31,904 bases of DNA from DASWYT01 sp965246875 (GTDB lineage: Bacteria; Pseudomonadota; Alphaproteobacteria; Micavibrionales; SZUA-601). The translations under genes were made by a program, and so were the position numbers. The stretch covers positions 1 to 31,904 of the forward strand of contig CBDFFU010000005.1 in the NCBI GenBank assembly GCA_965246875.1, in the 5' to 3' direction. Below the pieces are notes generated by a model. The model saw nothing but the letters and a program-made list of their open reading frames with translations, ran no database searches and had not been told where the DNA came from. Below, piece by piece: positions 1 to 9,904 of the stretch. How positions within the stretch are numbered: position 1 is the first letter of the stretch; each line of letters opens with the position of its first letter.

Positions 1-3000
1 TAGATACCGTTTAATAAAACATAGGCGCCATTCGCATCATAGCCATCCGGCGTCGCAAAGGATTTTACGTTCGCACCAAAAGAGACATCGGTTACTTTGT
101 TGGAAGAGTCAAAGCTGAAATCATCATTGGTAAGAACATTGCCCGTCGTTAAAGTACCGCTAATGATGGTGTTGCTGTCAGCAACGGCAATCGGCGCATC
201 GTCGAGGACATGGATCGTGATCGTGCTGGAGGATGAATCGCCGTCGGCATCCGTCGCCACATAACCAAAGGTAAGGTTGATGACATCGTTTGGATTGCTG
301 CCATTCGCATGGTCAATCGCCTGATATTGGGTAAAGGTATAAGTGCCATTGGCATTGACCTGCAGCGTGAACACTGTGATATAACCGGCAGCCAGGCCGA
401 TGTAATAACCCAGAGCACTGTTGAAGATAACACTGACAGGCTGGCCTTCAGAGGTTAAAACGCCTCCAGCCAAAGAGCCGGACACCGAATGATTGGCATC
501 AAGCGCATAGGTGGTGGCGCCGGTCACAGCCAATGTGCCTGTAAGCGTCGTTCCCAGATCAGTGGTCTCGTCAATCGTCCGGTCGACGGCCGGTGCCGGG
601 CCTGGGACGCTATCGACGATATTGATCGTCAGGGTCGTCTGGCTGGTGTCGCCGTCACGGTCCTGCAGGGTATAATTAAACTGTTCGATGTGATTGCCGC
701 CGAACTGGGTCTGGTTATAGGTATAGGTATAATGACCGTCTTCGTAGATTTTCAACTGGCCATACGTACCGTTGACCAGAACGAATTTGCCGGTTGAGTC
801 AGTGCCATCCGGCGTGGCAAAAGATTTCGTCGTGCTGCCGAAAGAAGCGTTTTTCAACACGTTGGAGACATCTTTGCTGATCAGGTCATTGGTGATGACA
901 TTACCGCTGGTGGTCGAGGTGTTATTCAACACATTGGCCACGTCGGCGATAGCAGTTGGCGCGTCATCAAGCACATTGACGGTAATGTGGTTGGTGACGG
1001 TATTTCCGAATGAGTCACTGGCGGTGTAATCGAAGACCAGGTTGATGATGTCATTCGGATTGGTGACATCGGCATGATCCAGTGGCGCTTTCAAAGTGAA
1101 GGTATAGGCACCTGTGGTTGGATTGATGCTCAGGGTAAAGACCTGGACCGCACCGGCCATGCCGACATACTGACCGCCGACCAGAGACACGGTGACGGCA
1201 ACGCCGTTGGAAGTCAAAGCGCTATTGGCCAAAGAACCACCGGCTGTAAAAGCGCCTGACCCTATTGGCGTGCCCAGATCATAATGGGTGGCACCGGCTA
1301 CGGTAATCGTGCCGCTGGAAGCCAGACCGATATCGGTGGTTTCATCAACCGTCTTGATCACGGCTGGCGCTGCGCCAGGGCCGGTATCATCGATGGTCAA
1401 TGTCAAGGTAGTGGTGCTGGTATCGCCATCACGGTCGACCAGAGTATAATTGAACTGCTCGGTCAACAACCCGTTGAAGGCGGCATTATTGTAGGTATAG
1501 GTATAATGACCGTCTTCATAGATTTTCAAATGGCCGTAAGCGCCATTGACCAAAACGAATTTGCCGGTTGCATCGGTGCCATCCGGTGTCGCAAAGGAAT
1601 GGCTGACAGCACCGAAAGACACAGCTTTCAGGACGTTGGCGACATCTTGGCTCAGTACGTCATTGGCGATGACATTACCGGTGGCAACAGAAACATGGTT
1701 CAGCGTTGCAGCATCGGCAACTGCCAAAGGCGCGTCGTCTCTAACATGAACGGTAATGGTGCTGGTAACGGCATCACCATCGGCATCACTGGCTTTGTAG
1801 CCGAACTGCAGATCGATGACATCGTTCGGATTGGTACCGTCGGCATGATCCAGAGGCGCTTTCAACACAAAGGTATAAGCACCCGTGGTTGGGTTCAGCG
1901 TCAAAGTAAAGACCTGGACCGAGCCGGCTGTGCCGATATATTGATTACCGACCAGAGTAATGACGACTGCAACGCCATTGGACGTCAAAGCGCCATTGGC
2001 CAGAGAGCCGGTGCTGCTCGCAGGACCGTTCAAAGCATAGCTGGTGGCATCGGTGACGGTAATGGTGCCAGAGATCGCATTGTTGATATCGGTGGTTTCA
2101 TCAACAGTCTGAACAATCGCCGGCGGCGTGCCTGGGCCGGTGTCGATGATATTCAGCGTCAGTGTCGTGGTGCTGGTATCGCCGTCACGGTCCTGCAGCG
2201 TATAGCTGAAGACTTCAGTATGGTTACCGGTAAAGGCGGCGTTGTTATACGCATAGGTGTAATGACCGTCCTCATAGATTTTCAGCTGACCGTACGCGCC
2301 ATTAACCAGGACGAACTTGCCAGTGGCATCGGTGCCATCCGGTGTTGCAAAGGAATGGCTGACCGTACCGAAAGACACGGCTTTCAGGACGTTGGCCACA
2401 TCTTTGCTGAGGATGTCATTAGTAATGACATTTCCTGTCGCAGTCGATGTGTTGTTGGCAATCGTACCAATATCTGCAACCGCTACCGGGGCATCGTCAC
2501 GAACGTGAATTGTAATCATGCCCGTAGAACTGTCACCGTCATTATCGCTGGCAACATAGTTGAAGTTCAAATTGATCACATCATTGGGATTAGTGCCATC
2601 GGCATGATCCAAAGGTGCTTTCAAAACAAAGGTATAAGCGCCGGTTGCTGAATTGATGCTTAAGGTAAAGACCTGGACTGTCCCAGCCATACCAACATAT
2701 TGGCCACCAACTAAAGAAACGGTAACAGGAACGCCATTTGAGGTCAAAGCACTATTCAATAGTGAACCACTGGCATTTGACGTACCGCCCAAAGCATAGC
2801 TGGTGGCATCGGTAACGGTAAGCGTGCCAGAGATAGCATTATTGATATCGGTTGTTTCATCAACAGTTTGTTCAACCAAAGGCGCTGCGCCCGGACCATT
2901 ATCGACAATATTCAACGTCAATGTGGTCGCGCTGGTGTCGCCATCACGATCAATCAATGTGTAATTAAACACTTCACTGTGATTGCCGGTAAAGGCGGCA

Positions 3001-6000
3001 TTGTTGTAAGTATAGGTGTAATGACCATCCTGATAGATTTTCAGCTGGCCAAAAGCGCCGTTCAGCAACACGAACTTGCCGGTTGAATCGGTACCGTCCG
3101 GTGTGGCGAAAGATTTGGTCACGCCGCTGAAAGAAGCGTCTTTCAGCGTGTTAGGGGTATCCTTGCTGAGGACGTCATTGGTGATGACATTGCCGGTCGC
3201 GGTCGAGGAATTATTGGCGATATTGGCAATATCGGCCACTGCTACCGGTGCATCGTCACGGACATGGATATTGATCTGACCGGTCGAGGTGTCACCATCG
3301 GCATCGCTGGCAATATAGGTGAAGTGCAGATCAATGACATCGTTCGGATTGCTGCCATCGGCATGATCCAGAGGCGCGTTTTGCACAAAGGTATAAACGC
3401 CAGTCGACGGATTCAGAGTCAGGGTAAAGACCTGGACCGTGCCAGCCATACCAACGTACTGACCGCCCACCAGGGTGATGACAACGGGAACGCCGTTCGA
3501 GGTCAAGGTACCGCCGGCCAGAGAGCCGGTAGCGGTCGGTGTGCCGCCCAGCGCATAGCTGGTGGCGTCAACCACGCTAATGGTGCCGGAGAATACATGA
3601 CCGATATCGGTAGTTTCGTCCAGAACCTGTTCGATGGTCGGGGCTGCGCCCGGACCGCCATCGATGATGTTTAAGGTCAATGTCGTGGTGCTGGTGTCGC
3701 CGTCGCGGTCCTGCAATGTGTAGCTGAACACTTCGACATGATTGCCGTTAAAGGCGGCATTATTGTAAGTATAGGTATAATGACCGTCCTGATAGATTTT
3801 CAATTGGCCATAGGCGCCATTGACCAGTACGAATTTACCGGTGGCATCGCTACCGTCCGGGGTTGCAAAGGATTTAACCGCGCCATTGAAAGAAGCGTCT
3901 TTCAAGATGTTGGCCACATCTTTGCTGAGGGTATCGTTGGTGGCGACATTGCCGGTGGCAACGGACGTGTTGTTGGCAACAACACCGATATCGGCAACCG
4001 CCACTGGGGCGTCGTCGCGGACATGGATGACAATCGAACCGGTCGAGGAATCGCCATCGGTATCGCTGGCCACATAGTTGAAAGTCAGGTTGATGACATC
4101 GTTCGGATTGCTGCCATCGGCATGATCCAGCGGCGCGTTTTGCACAAAGGTATAAACGCCGGTGGCCGGATTGATGCTCAGGGTAAAGACCTGGACCGCG
4201 CCGGCCATGCCGACGTACTGGCCGCCGACCAAAGAAACGGTGACCGGCACGCCGTTAGAGGTCAAAGCGCCGTTCAGCAAGGAGCCATTGGCGCCTGAGA
4301 TGCCGCCCAAAGCGTAGGAAGTCGCATCGACAACGGTGATGGTGCCGGAGACGGCATGGGTCAGATCGGTGGTTTCGTCCACGGTCTGCTCAGCCAAAGG
4401 CGCCGGGCCCGGGCCGCCATCGACGATGTTCAGCGTCAATGTGGTAACGCTGGTGTCGCCGTCGCCATCAACCAGGGTGTAGTTGAACACTTCGGTGTGA
4501 TTTCCATTATTGGCGGCATTGTTATAGGTATAAGTATAGGTGCCGTTTTCGTAGATTTTCAACTGGCCATAAACGCCATTGACCAGGACGAATTTACCGG
4601 TGGCATCACTGCCGTCCGGTGTCGCAAAAGATTTGGTCGCGCCGCCGAAAGAGACATCTTTCACGGTATTGGCAAGATCCTTGCTGAGGACGTCATTGGT
4701 GATGACATTGCCGGTCGCAACGGATGTGCCGTTAGCAACAGTACCGATATCGGCAACCGCTAATGGCGCATCGTCACGCACCTGGATCGTCACCGTGCTG
4801 GTGACGGTATCGCCATCGTAATCAGTGGTGCTGAAACCGAAGTTCAAATTGATGACATCATTCGGATTGCTGCCATCGGCATGGTCCAAAGGCTGGAACT
4901 GGGTAAAGGTATAAGTACCGTCGGCTTTGACATCCATGGTAAACACGGTCACGCCACCGGCCGTTCCGACATACTGGCCGTTGACAACGGTCACGGTGAC
5001 AGGAACGCCATGCGAGGTTAGCGTATTACCCAGTTGGGAGCCGCTGGAATTGAACTGGTTATTTTCGGTGACGGTGCCCGGACCATCGGCGCCGAAAGTG
5101 ACCGGCAAGGTGCCATTGACGGCAACGCCCAGCGGATTGGATTCATCCACCGTCGCCGTTGAAACGGCAGCAGTTGGCACGTCGTCAACAACAACCACCG
5201 GGAAGCTGCCGGTGACGGTATCGCCATCACTGTCGGTGACAACAAATTTAACCGGGATGTTCAGGTTATTAGAACCGCCGCCTGGGGCGTGATCCAAAGG
5301 CTGCAGCAAGGTGACGGTATAAGTCACCGTCTGCTGGGTGCCGTTATTGGTCGGCGGATTCAAGGTCACGGTAAAGACGACATCGCCGCCGCTATCGGTG
5401 GCGGTGATGGTTTTGCCATCCGGTGACGTGGTATAGGTAATGGTCTGGCCATGCGAGGTCAGATTCAGGTTGGTCAGGCCAGCCGTGGTCAGTGTGATGG
5501 CGCCGGCGCCATCGGTATGGTAATCAACAGTGATGGTGCCGGTGACCTGGTCAATGCCGGGGATCAGCAACACCGCTTCTGGAATAGTGGCCGGGGTGGT
5601 GACGGAAACGATTTCAGGCGTGGTATTGCCACGATCGATATGAACGCCAAATGTCGACGTCACGACAGCAACGTTGTTGGCTGTGGTCAGTTCGCCATCG
5701 GTGACGTTTTCCTGGGCGCGGCCGGTGACGGTAATGACAGCATCGCCATTGGCGCTGGTCCAGTTATGGGTGTCGAATGTCAGGGTAGTGTTGACATTGG
5801 CCGCAGTGACAACTGCGGTATACGTCACCGTGCCATCGGCATTGGTCACAGCGGTAAAGGTCAGGCCCGGAACCGGGTTCAGGGTCCATTGCGACGGCAC
5901 GCCGCCGATCACCAATGTATGGGTCTCGGAACCGTCATTATCACCATAAGTGACGTTGACATTCATATGTACCGCTTGATGATCGGCACCGGTCACAGTG

Positions 6001-7301
6001 CCGGTGGAAGCGAAAGTGCCATTGCCGATATTGATGGCGCTGGTCATGACCGGGCGGTCGGCCACGGCGTCGACAATCGCTACGGCGCTGGTAGACAAGA
6101 CTGCGGTGCCATTGGTATCAGGGTCACGGATCAGCAGCGTGATATTCAATGGGATGTCAACCGAAGAGTTGGTCGGCGGCAGGATCAGCACCTGACCGGA
6201 AGCCAGGGAAGCGCCAGACAACGTCACGCTGCCATTGGTGATGGTCAAAGGCGAGGTAAAGCCATTGGCGTCGCGGTAAAAGAATTGCACGCCAGCTGGA
6301 ATGCCGCTGATGGTGACGACATCGATGACTTCATTGTCATCAGGGGTAAAGCCGATATTCAGCACCATCGGGGTGATGGTAAAATCACCGATATGCTGAT
6401 TGGCCTGCCAGTCTTCGAAACCACCGGCGACAATCAAGGTCGCGCCACCGCCAATTCCGGGATTAGGATCACCAGGATTGCCCGGAGGCAAAGGCGGTAA
6501 AATGGTTTGGAAACCGGTCGTAAAATTGCCGCCGACACGATCAAAAGCATCGGAGACCGTAACGCGCGGGTCAGGCTGGCCGAATTGCAGTGAAGTAAAT
6601 AAAATAGGGGGCAGTTTGTCGAACAAGCCGATAATGCGGCCCAGATCGTCGCTATAAATAAAGTTACCGCCGCCACGAACGCCAACGCCGCCGGCTGCGG
6701 TTTCAAGATTGAACAGATCGGCATTGGTGCCCTGCAGCTGGGCAATGATAATGCCACCGGCCACCAGCGCGCCGTTTGGCAGCGCAATGCTTGGCATGTT
6801 GGCGGCATCCTGGGCGAACCCTTCCAAAACGATTTTGGCACCGTCATTGAAAGACAGCACCAGGTCTTTGCCCTGCATGGCCAGATCGGCGCTTTCGGGA
6901 TTGAATTGGGTGGCAATGACTTCGCCGGAAGCGACATGGACGACTTCGGTCTGACCGGCGACCGGTTTGACCAACGTGTGACCAGCGACGTTATTGGCGG
7001 CCAAAGTGGTCGAGGTGCCGTTGGCAGACGCGGCACGGGACACGCCGTTAAAAGGCTGTCCGGCGGCCGGCGCCATATTGTTCAGATCCGATGCCAGGTC
7101 ATTACCCGTATTACGGGCCAGGATGTCCATTTGTACATCCGGATGTGCTGAAGCGGGCAGGGAGGCTGCAGGGGCCGCAGAAACAGATTGCGTATCCAGA
7201 TCGCTGCGCAAATCATTGCCGGAAGAGGCGGTGCCGTTTTCCGGCTGGTTTGCTGTTTGGTTTGAAGAAACAGTGCGGATCGGTGCGTTGTTATCAGCCA
7301 T
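1..7301 (-). CDS. Giant VCBS/RTX-type adhesin secreted by a type I system (N-terminal 2433 residues; C-terminus off the left edge)
   Basis: The frame opens at ATG 7301, with AGGA seven bases upstream, and stays in register where I checked it (near 6704, 5150 and 59), so it is one open gene leaving the window. There is no Sec signal, as expected of a type I substrate whose signal is C-terminal and not seen here. Residues about 110-165 resemble the BapA prefix-like domain (DLVLSFNDGAKIVLEGF), followed by a Gly-rich linker with YSDDLG. From about residue 700 there are tandem units of about 253 residues. Each has a VCBS-like half (SFATPDG, GKFVLVNG, YGQLKIY, YTYTYNN, DRDGDTS) and a second half (VDETTD, PLDHADGSNPNDVI, SDTDGDS, RDDAPVAVAD) with Asp-rich, probably calcium-binding loops. 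The gene is divergent from the ABC exporter and fusion protein that presumably secrete it. The likely role is cell-surface adhesion or biofilm formation, by family resemblance to LapA/BapA; the ligand is unknown. Confidence 0.9.
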   Translation of the reverse strand, partial: MADNNAPIRTVSSNQTANQPENGTASSGNDLRSDLDTQSVSAAPAASLPASAHPDVQMDILARNTGNDLASDLNNMAPAAGQPFNGVSRAASANGTSTTLAANNVAGHTLVKPVAGQTEVVHVASGEVIATQFNPESADLAMQGKDLVLSFNDGAKIVLEGFAQDAANMPSIALPNGALVAGGIIIAQLQGTNADLFNLETAAGGVGVRGGGNFIYSDDLGRIIGLFDKLPPILFTSLQFGQPDPRVTVSDAFDRVGGNFTTGFQTILPPLPPGNPGDPNPGIGGGATLIVAGGFEDWQANQHIGDFTITPMVLNIGFTPDDNEVIDVVTISGIPAGVQFFYRDANGFTSPLTITNGSVTLSGASLASGQVLILPPTNSSVDIPLNITLLIRDPDTNGTAVLSTSAVAIVDAVADRPVMTSAINIGNGTFASTGTVTGADHQAVHMNVNVTYGDNDGSETHTLVIGGVPSQWTLNPVPGLTFTAVTNADGTVTYTAVVTAANVNTTLTFDTHNWTSANGDAVITVTGRAQENVTDGELTTANNVAVVTSTFGVHIDRGNTTPEIVSVTTPATIPEAVLLIPGIDQVTGTITVDYHTDGAGAITLTTAGLTNLNLTSHGQTITYTTSPDGKTITATDSGGDVVFTVTLNPPTNNGTQQTVTYTVTLLQPLDHAPGGGSNNLNIPVKFVVTDSDGDTVTGSFPVVVVDDVPTAAVSTATVDESNPLGVAVNGTLPVTFGADGPGTVTENNQFNSSGSQLGNTLTSHGVPVTVTVVNGQYVGTAGGVTVFTMDVKADGTYTFTQFQPLDHADGSNPNDVINLNFGFSTTDYDGDTVTSTVTIQVRDDAPLAVADIGTVANGTSVATGNVITNDVLSKDLANTVKDVSFGGATKSFATPDGSDATGKFVLVNGVYGQLKIYENGTYTYTYNNAANNGNHTEVFNYTLVDGDGDTSVTTLTLNIVDGGPGPAPLAEQTVDETTDLTHAVSGTITVVDATSYALGGISGANGSLLNGALTSNGVPVTVSLVGGQYVGMAGAVQVFTLSINPATGVYTFVQNAPLDHADGSNPNDVINLTFNYVASDTDGDSSTGSIVIHVRDDAPVAVADIGVVANNTSVATGNVATNDTLSKDVANILKDASFNGAVKSFATPDGSDATGKFVLVNGAYGQLKIYQDGHYTYTYNNAAFNGNHVEVFSYTLQDRDGDTSTTTLTLNIIDGGPGAAPTIEQVLDETTDIGHVFSGTISVVDATSYALGGTPTATGSLAGGTLTSNGVPVVITLVGGQYVGMAGTVQVFTLTLNPSTGVYTFVQNAPLDHADGSNPNDVIDLHFTYIASDADGDTSTGQINIHVRDDAPVAVADIANIANNSSTATGNVITNDVLSKDTPNTLKDASFSGVTKSFATPDGTDSTGKFVLLNGAFGQLKIYQDGHYTYTYNNAAFTGNHSEVFNYTLIDRDGDTSATTLTLNIVDNGPGAAPLVEQTVDETTDINNAISGTLTVTDATSYALGGTSNASGSLLNSALTSNGVPVTVSLVGGQYVGMAGTVQVFTLSINSATGAYTFVLKAPLDHADGTNPNDVINLNFNYVASDNDGDSSTGMITIHVRDDAPVAVADIGTIANNTSTATGNVITNDILSKDVANVLKAVSFGTVSHSFATPDGTDATGKFVLVNGAYGQLKIYEDGHYTYAYNNAAFTGNHTEVFSYTLQDRDGDTSTTTLTLNIIDTGPGTPPAIVQTVDETTDINNAISGTITVTDATSYALNGPASSTGSLANGALTSNGVAVVITLVGNQYIGTAGSVQVFTLTLNPTTGAYTFVLKAPLDHADGTNPNDVIDLQFGYKASDADGDAVTSTITVHVRDDAPLAVADAATLNHVSVATGNVIANDVLSQDVANVLKAVSFGAVSHSFATPDGTDATGKFVLVNGAYGHLKIYEDGHYTYTYNNAAFNGLLTEQFNYTLVDRDGDTSTTTLTLTIDDTGPGAAPAVIKTVDETTDIGLASSGTITVAGATHYDLGTPIGSGAFTAGGSLANSALTSNGVAVTVSLVGGQYVGMAGAVQVFTLSINPTTGAYTFTLKAPLDHADVTNPNDIINLVFDYTASDSFGNTVTNHITVNVLDDAPTAIADVANVLNNTSTTSGNVITNDLISKDVSNVLKNASFGSTTKSFATPDGTDSTGKFVLVNGTYGQLKIYEDGHYTYTYNQTQFGGNHIEQFNYTLQDRDGDTSQTTLTINIVDSVPGPAPAVDRTIDETTDLGTTLTGTLAVTGATTYALDANHSVSGSLAGGVLTSEGQPVSVIFNSALGYYIGLAAGYITVFTLQVNANGTYTFTQYQAIDHANGSNPNDVINLTFGYVATDADGDSSSSTITIHVLDDAPIAVADSNTIISGTLTTGNVLTNDDFSFDSSNKVTDVSFGANVKSFATPDGYDANGAYVLLNGI
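300..5200 (-). repeat. Tandem 759-bp coding repeats in the adhesin gene
   Basis: The anchor GGCATGATCC (one variant GGCATGGTCC) recurs at 1071, 1842, 2601, 3360, 4119 and 4878, and a diverged copy lies near 306. Successive spacings are 765, 771, 759, 759, 759 and 759 bp, all multiples of three. Other anchors, such as the stretch encoding SFATPDG and the one encoding VDETTD, keep the same register. Copies are highly similar at the DNA level in the middle of the array and diverge towards both ends. Each unit encodes one VCBS-like plus one second Ig/cadherin-like module. Units probably continue beyond the left edge. Confidence 0.93.
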
Positions 7302-7672
7302 GTGTAAGTCCTGTTTTATCGTATATGAAAAAAGAAAAGGCGAATCCCGGGGGTATCCTGTGGGGAAGATTGTATAAAATTTTAAGGAAAATGTCCAACC
7401 TTTTTTTCGATTAATCCTATATTTATGAATTATTTATGCAGCCCTGATCGATATTACCATATTTAATTATATTATCGAGTGACTTAATTATGTTATTTGG
7501 ACAAAATTAAGAAACTGGAATTGCTAAGCGGAGAGGTGAATCAGCGTCAAATGAGTCTCTCTCAAGCTCATCTGGGGGTTGAAACAATCTTTCCCGTTCA
7601 GTTTAAGCCCCTGTCAATCTTTCGGCAGTACCTTAGATCATTGCGCTTTCCCCTTCTTATCAAAGTCGTTCC
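7302..7672. promoter_or_regulatory. Divergent intergenic region between adhesin and exporter genes
   Basis: These 371 bp separate two divergent starts and should carry promoters for both. The part at about 7360-7500 is very AT-rich (runs such as ATTTAATTATATTATC), in contrast with the coding DNA on both sides. I see no clear terminator, tRNA or conserved operator, and no single convincing -35/-10 pair. The open frame that crosses it and runs into the exporter start lacks a recognisable product and is not called. The adhesin has a usable AGGA Shine-Dalgarno; the exporter start at 7673 has only a weak one. Confidence 0.5.
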
Positions 7673-9904
7673 ATGTCAGACAAAATTACTGCCGATCCTG
7701 CTCCCTCATTGCCTCATGATCTTGAGATGAAATTGCTTGATATCACCAAGGATACGGCCAAAGATTGGGCAATCCGGCCAGGTGTGGTGGATTATGAAGA
7801 TCCTTTATTGGCCTGTCTGGGCCAGATAGCGACGATTCTGCAGCGTCCGGTCTCGCGCCAGGCCCTGAAAGCCGGCTTGCCCAATGCCGATACCCATTTT
7901 ACGCCTGAGCTTTGCGTCCGTGCCGCCGAGCGCGCCGGTTTCAATGCCAAAATCGTCAAACGCAGCGATATCGCGAAAATCACGCCTTTGGTATTGCCAG
8001 CCATTCTGTTGATGAAGGACATGAATGCCGTGGTGTTGCTTCGACTGGACCTGCGCCAAGGCAGCGCCGATGTCGCGGTCGCCGAGGGCGGCGGCAAGAT
8101 GACGGTGACGCTTTCCGAATTGATGGCGCATTACACCGGCTATGCGATTTTCATCAAAGCGCGTTATATGTTTGATGCGCGTTCCAATTATCAGGAAAGC
8201 CGTTACCACACCAACTGGTTCTGGGGGACGCTGCAACGCTTTTGGCCAGTCTATCGTCATGTGATTTTGGCAACGTTCTTGTTGAACCTGTTTGGTTTGG
8301 CCTCACCATTATTTACCATGAATGTCTATGATCGCGTCGTGCCGAACGGTGCATTGGATACGTTATGGGTATTGGCGATCGGTGTGGTCATTGTTTTCGT
8401 CATCGAATTTATCCTGCGTAATTTGCGCAGCTATTTTGTCGATATTGCCGGCAAGAACGCCGATATCATCATCGCCAGCCAGCTGCTGGAACGCGTCATG
8501 AGCGTACGCATGGATAAGAAATCGGAATCAACCGGCTCGATGGCGAATAACCTCAAGGAATTTGAATCGCTGCGCGATTTCTTCACTTCAGGCACCTTTG
8601 TATTGCTGGTGGATTTGCCCTTTATTTTTATTTTCGTCGGCGTCATGTTCCTGATCGGCGGTCCCTTGGCGCTGATCCCATTGCTGACGATTCCCTTGGT
8701 GATCATTTTCAGTTGGCTGATCCAGACCCCGTTAAAACGCGTCATCGATCGCACCACCGCGGAAAGTAATCAGAAGCACGCTTTGCTGGTGGAAACCTTA
8801 TCAGGCTTGGAAACCGTCAAGACGTCCGGTGCGCAAAGCCGGGTGCAGGGGCGTTGGGAACAATTGGTCGGCCTGACCGCCGCCACCAGCGGCAAGGCCC
8901 GCGCCTTGTCCACTTTTGCACAAAGCGTGGTGCAATTCATGATCCAGATGTCGACCGTCATCATCGTGTTGTTCGGCGTGCATATGATGATCGACAAAGA
9001 AATGACCATGGGAGCTTTGGTCGGGATGACTTTGCTGTCGGGACGCGCTTTGGGACCTTTAGGCACCGTTTCGGGTTTGCTCATGAAATACCAGCAATCG
9101 CGCGCCGCTTTGGAAGCCTTGAATAATATCATGGATTCCCCGACCGAACGGCCTCGCGGTAAAGCATTCCACCATACACCGGAATTGCAGGGCCAAATTG
9201 AATTCCAGAACGTGTCGTTCAGCTATCCGGGACAAACCGAAAAAGCGCTGGACAATGTGTCTTTCACGATCCGTCCGGGTGAACGCGTCGCGCTGTTGGG
9301 ACGTATCGGTTCAGGGAAAACCACCATCGGCCGCATGATCATGAAACTCTATGAGCCAACCGAAGGCTCGATTTTATTGGACGGCATCGATATCGGCCAG
9401 ATCGATCCCGCCGATATTCGCCGCCATATTGGCTATGTCGGTCAGGATAATTATCTGTTCTTCGGGTCGATCCGCGACAATATTTCCTTTGGGGCGCCGC
9501 ATGTCGATGACAGCGCCATCCAGGTGGCCGCGCATTTCTCCGGCGTCATGGATTTCGTACGCGGCCATGCCCATGGGCTTGACGCCCAGGTCGGCGAACG
9601 CGGCGGCGCCTTATCCGGCGGCCAGCGGCAATCGGTGGCCATCGCCCGCGCTCTGGTCGGCAATCCTGCAATCCTGATGCTGGATGAACCGACCAGTAAT
9701 ATGGACCAGGGCTCGGAGGCGCGCTTCCAGCAGCGCATCGCCGGTTATCGCGGCTTGAAAACATTTATGTGCGTTACCCATCGCGGCTCGATGCTGCAGG
9801 TGGTGGACCGCATTATTGTCTTGGATAACGGCAAGATTGTCGCCGACGGTCCCAAAGACCAGGTGCTGCAGGCCATGGCCCAGGGCGAAGTGAAAAAAGG
9901 ATAA
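7673..9904 (+). CDS. lapB: Type I secretion ABC exporter (LapB-like permease/ATPase with degenerate C39 domain)
   Basis: This 743-residue inner-membrane exporter probably moves the adjacent adhesin across the envelope. Residues about 40-165 form a C39-peptidase-like domain starting DPLLACLGQIATILQRPVS. Where C39 peptidases carry the catalytic His (HFVV type) this protein reads MNAVVLL, so the domain is probably a non-cleaving substrate receptor, as in HlyB and LapB-type exporters. Membrane segments lie at about 195-475. The ATPase domain at about 505-740 has Walker A GRIGSGKTT (near 542), signature LSGGQRQS (near 646), Walker B ILMLDEPTS (near 667) and the H-loop His in CVTHR. Length fits the family. 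The stop overlaps the next gene's start by one base (TAATG). The symbol is by analogy; lssB is used for relatives. Confidence 0.92.
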   Translation: MSDKITADPAPSLPHDLEMKLLDITKDTAKDWAIRPGVVDYEDPLLACLGQIATILQRPVSRQALKAGLPNADTHFTPELCVRAAERAGFNAKIVKRSDIAKITPLVLPAILLMKDMNAVVLLRLDLRQGSADVAVAEGGGKMTVTLSELMAHYTGYAIFIKARYMFDARSNYQESRYHTNWFWGTLQRFWPVYRHVILATFLLNLFGLASPLFTMNVYDRVVPNGALDTLWVLAIGVVIVFVIEFILRNLRSYFVDIAGKNADIIIASQLLERVMSVRMDKKSESTGSMANNLKEFESLRDFFTSGTFVLLVDLPFIFIFVGVMFLIGGPLALIPLLTIPLVIIFSWLIQTPLKRVIDRTTAESNQKHALLVETLSGLETVKTSGAQSRVQGRWEQLVGLTAATSGKARALSTFAQSVVQFMIQMSTVIIVLFGVHMMIDKEMTMGALVGMTLLSGRALGPLGTVSGLLMKYQQSRAALEALNNIMDSPTERPRGKAFHHTPELQGQIEFQNVSFSYPGQTEKALDNVSFTIRPGERVALLGRIGSGKTTIGRMIMKLYEPTEGSILLDGIDIGQIDPADIRRHIGYVGQDNYLFFGSIRDNISFGAPHVDDSAIQVAAHFSGVMDFVRGHAHGLDAQVGERGGALSGGQRQSVAIARALVGNPAILMLDEPTSNMDQGSEARFQQRIAGYRGLKTFMCVTHRGSMLQVVDRIIVLDNGKIVADGPKDQVLQAMAQGEVKKG

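Noticed and set aside
300..5200. CRISPR-like regular repetition
   Set aside because: The period is about 760 bp, there are no short palindromic repeats with unique spacers, and the whole stretch is coding in one frame.
489..6657. Plus-strand open frames opposite the adhesin gene, including one of 455 codons at 1284-2651
   Set aside because: They repeat with the 759-bp period of the adhesin and have no recognisable domain; they are antisense shadows of repetitive minus-strand coding DNA.
7497..7730. 77-codon frame in the adhesin/exporter intergenic region
   Set aside because: No domain and no good ribosome-binding site, and it overlaps the true exporter start in another frame.
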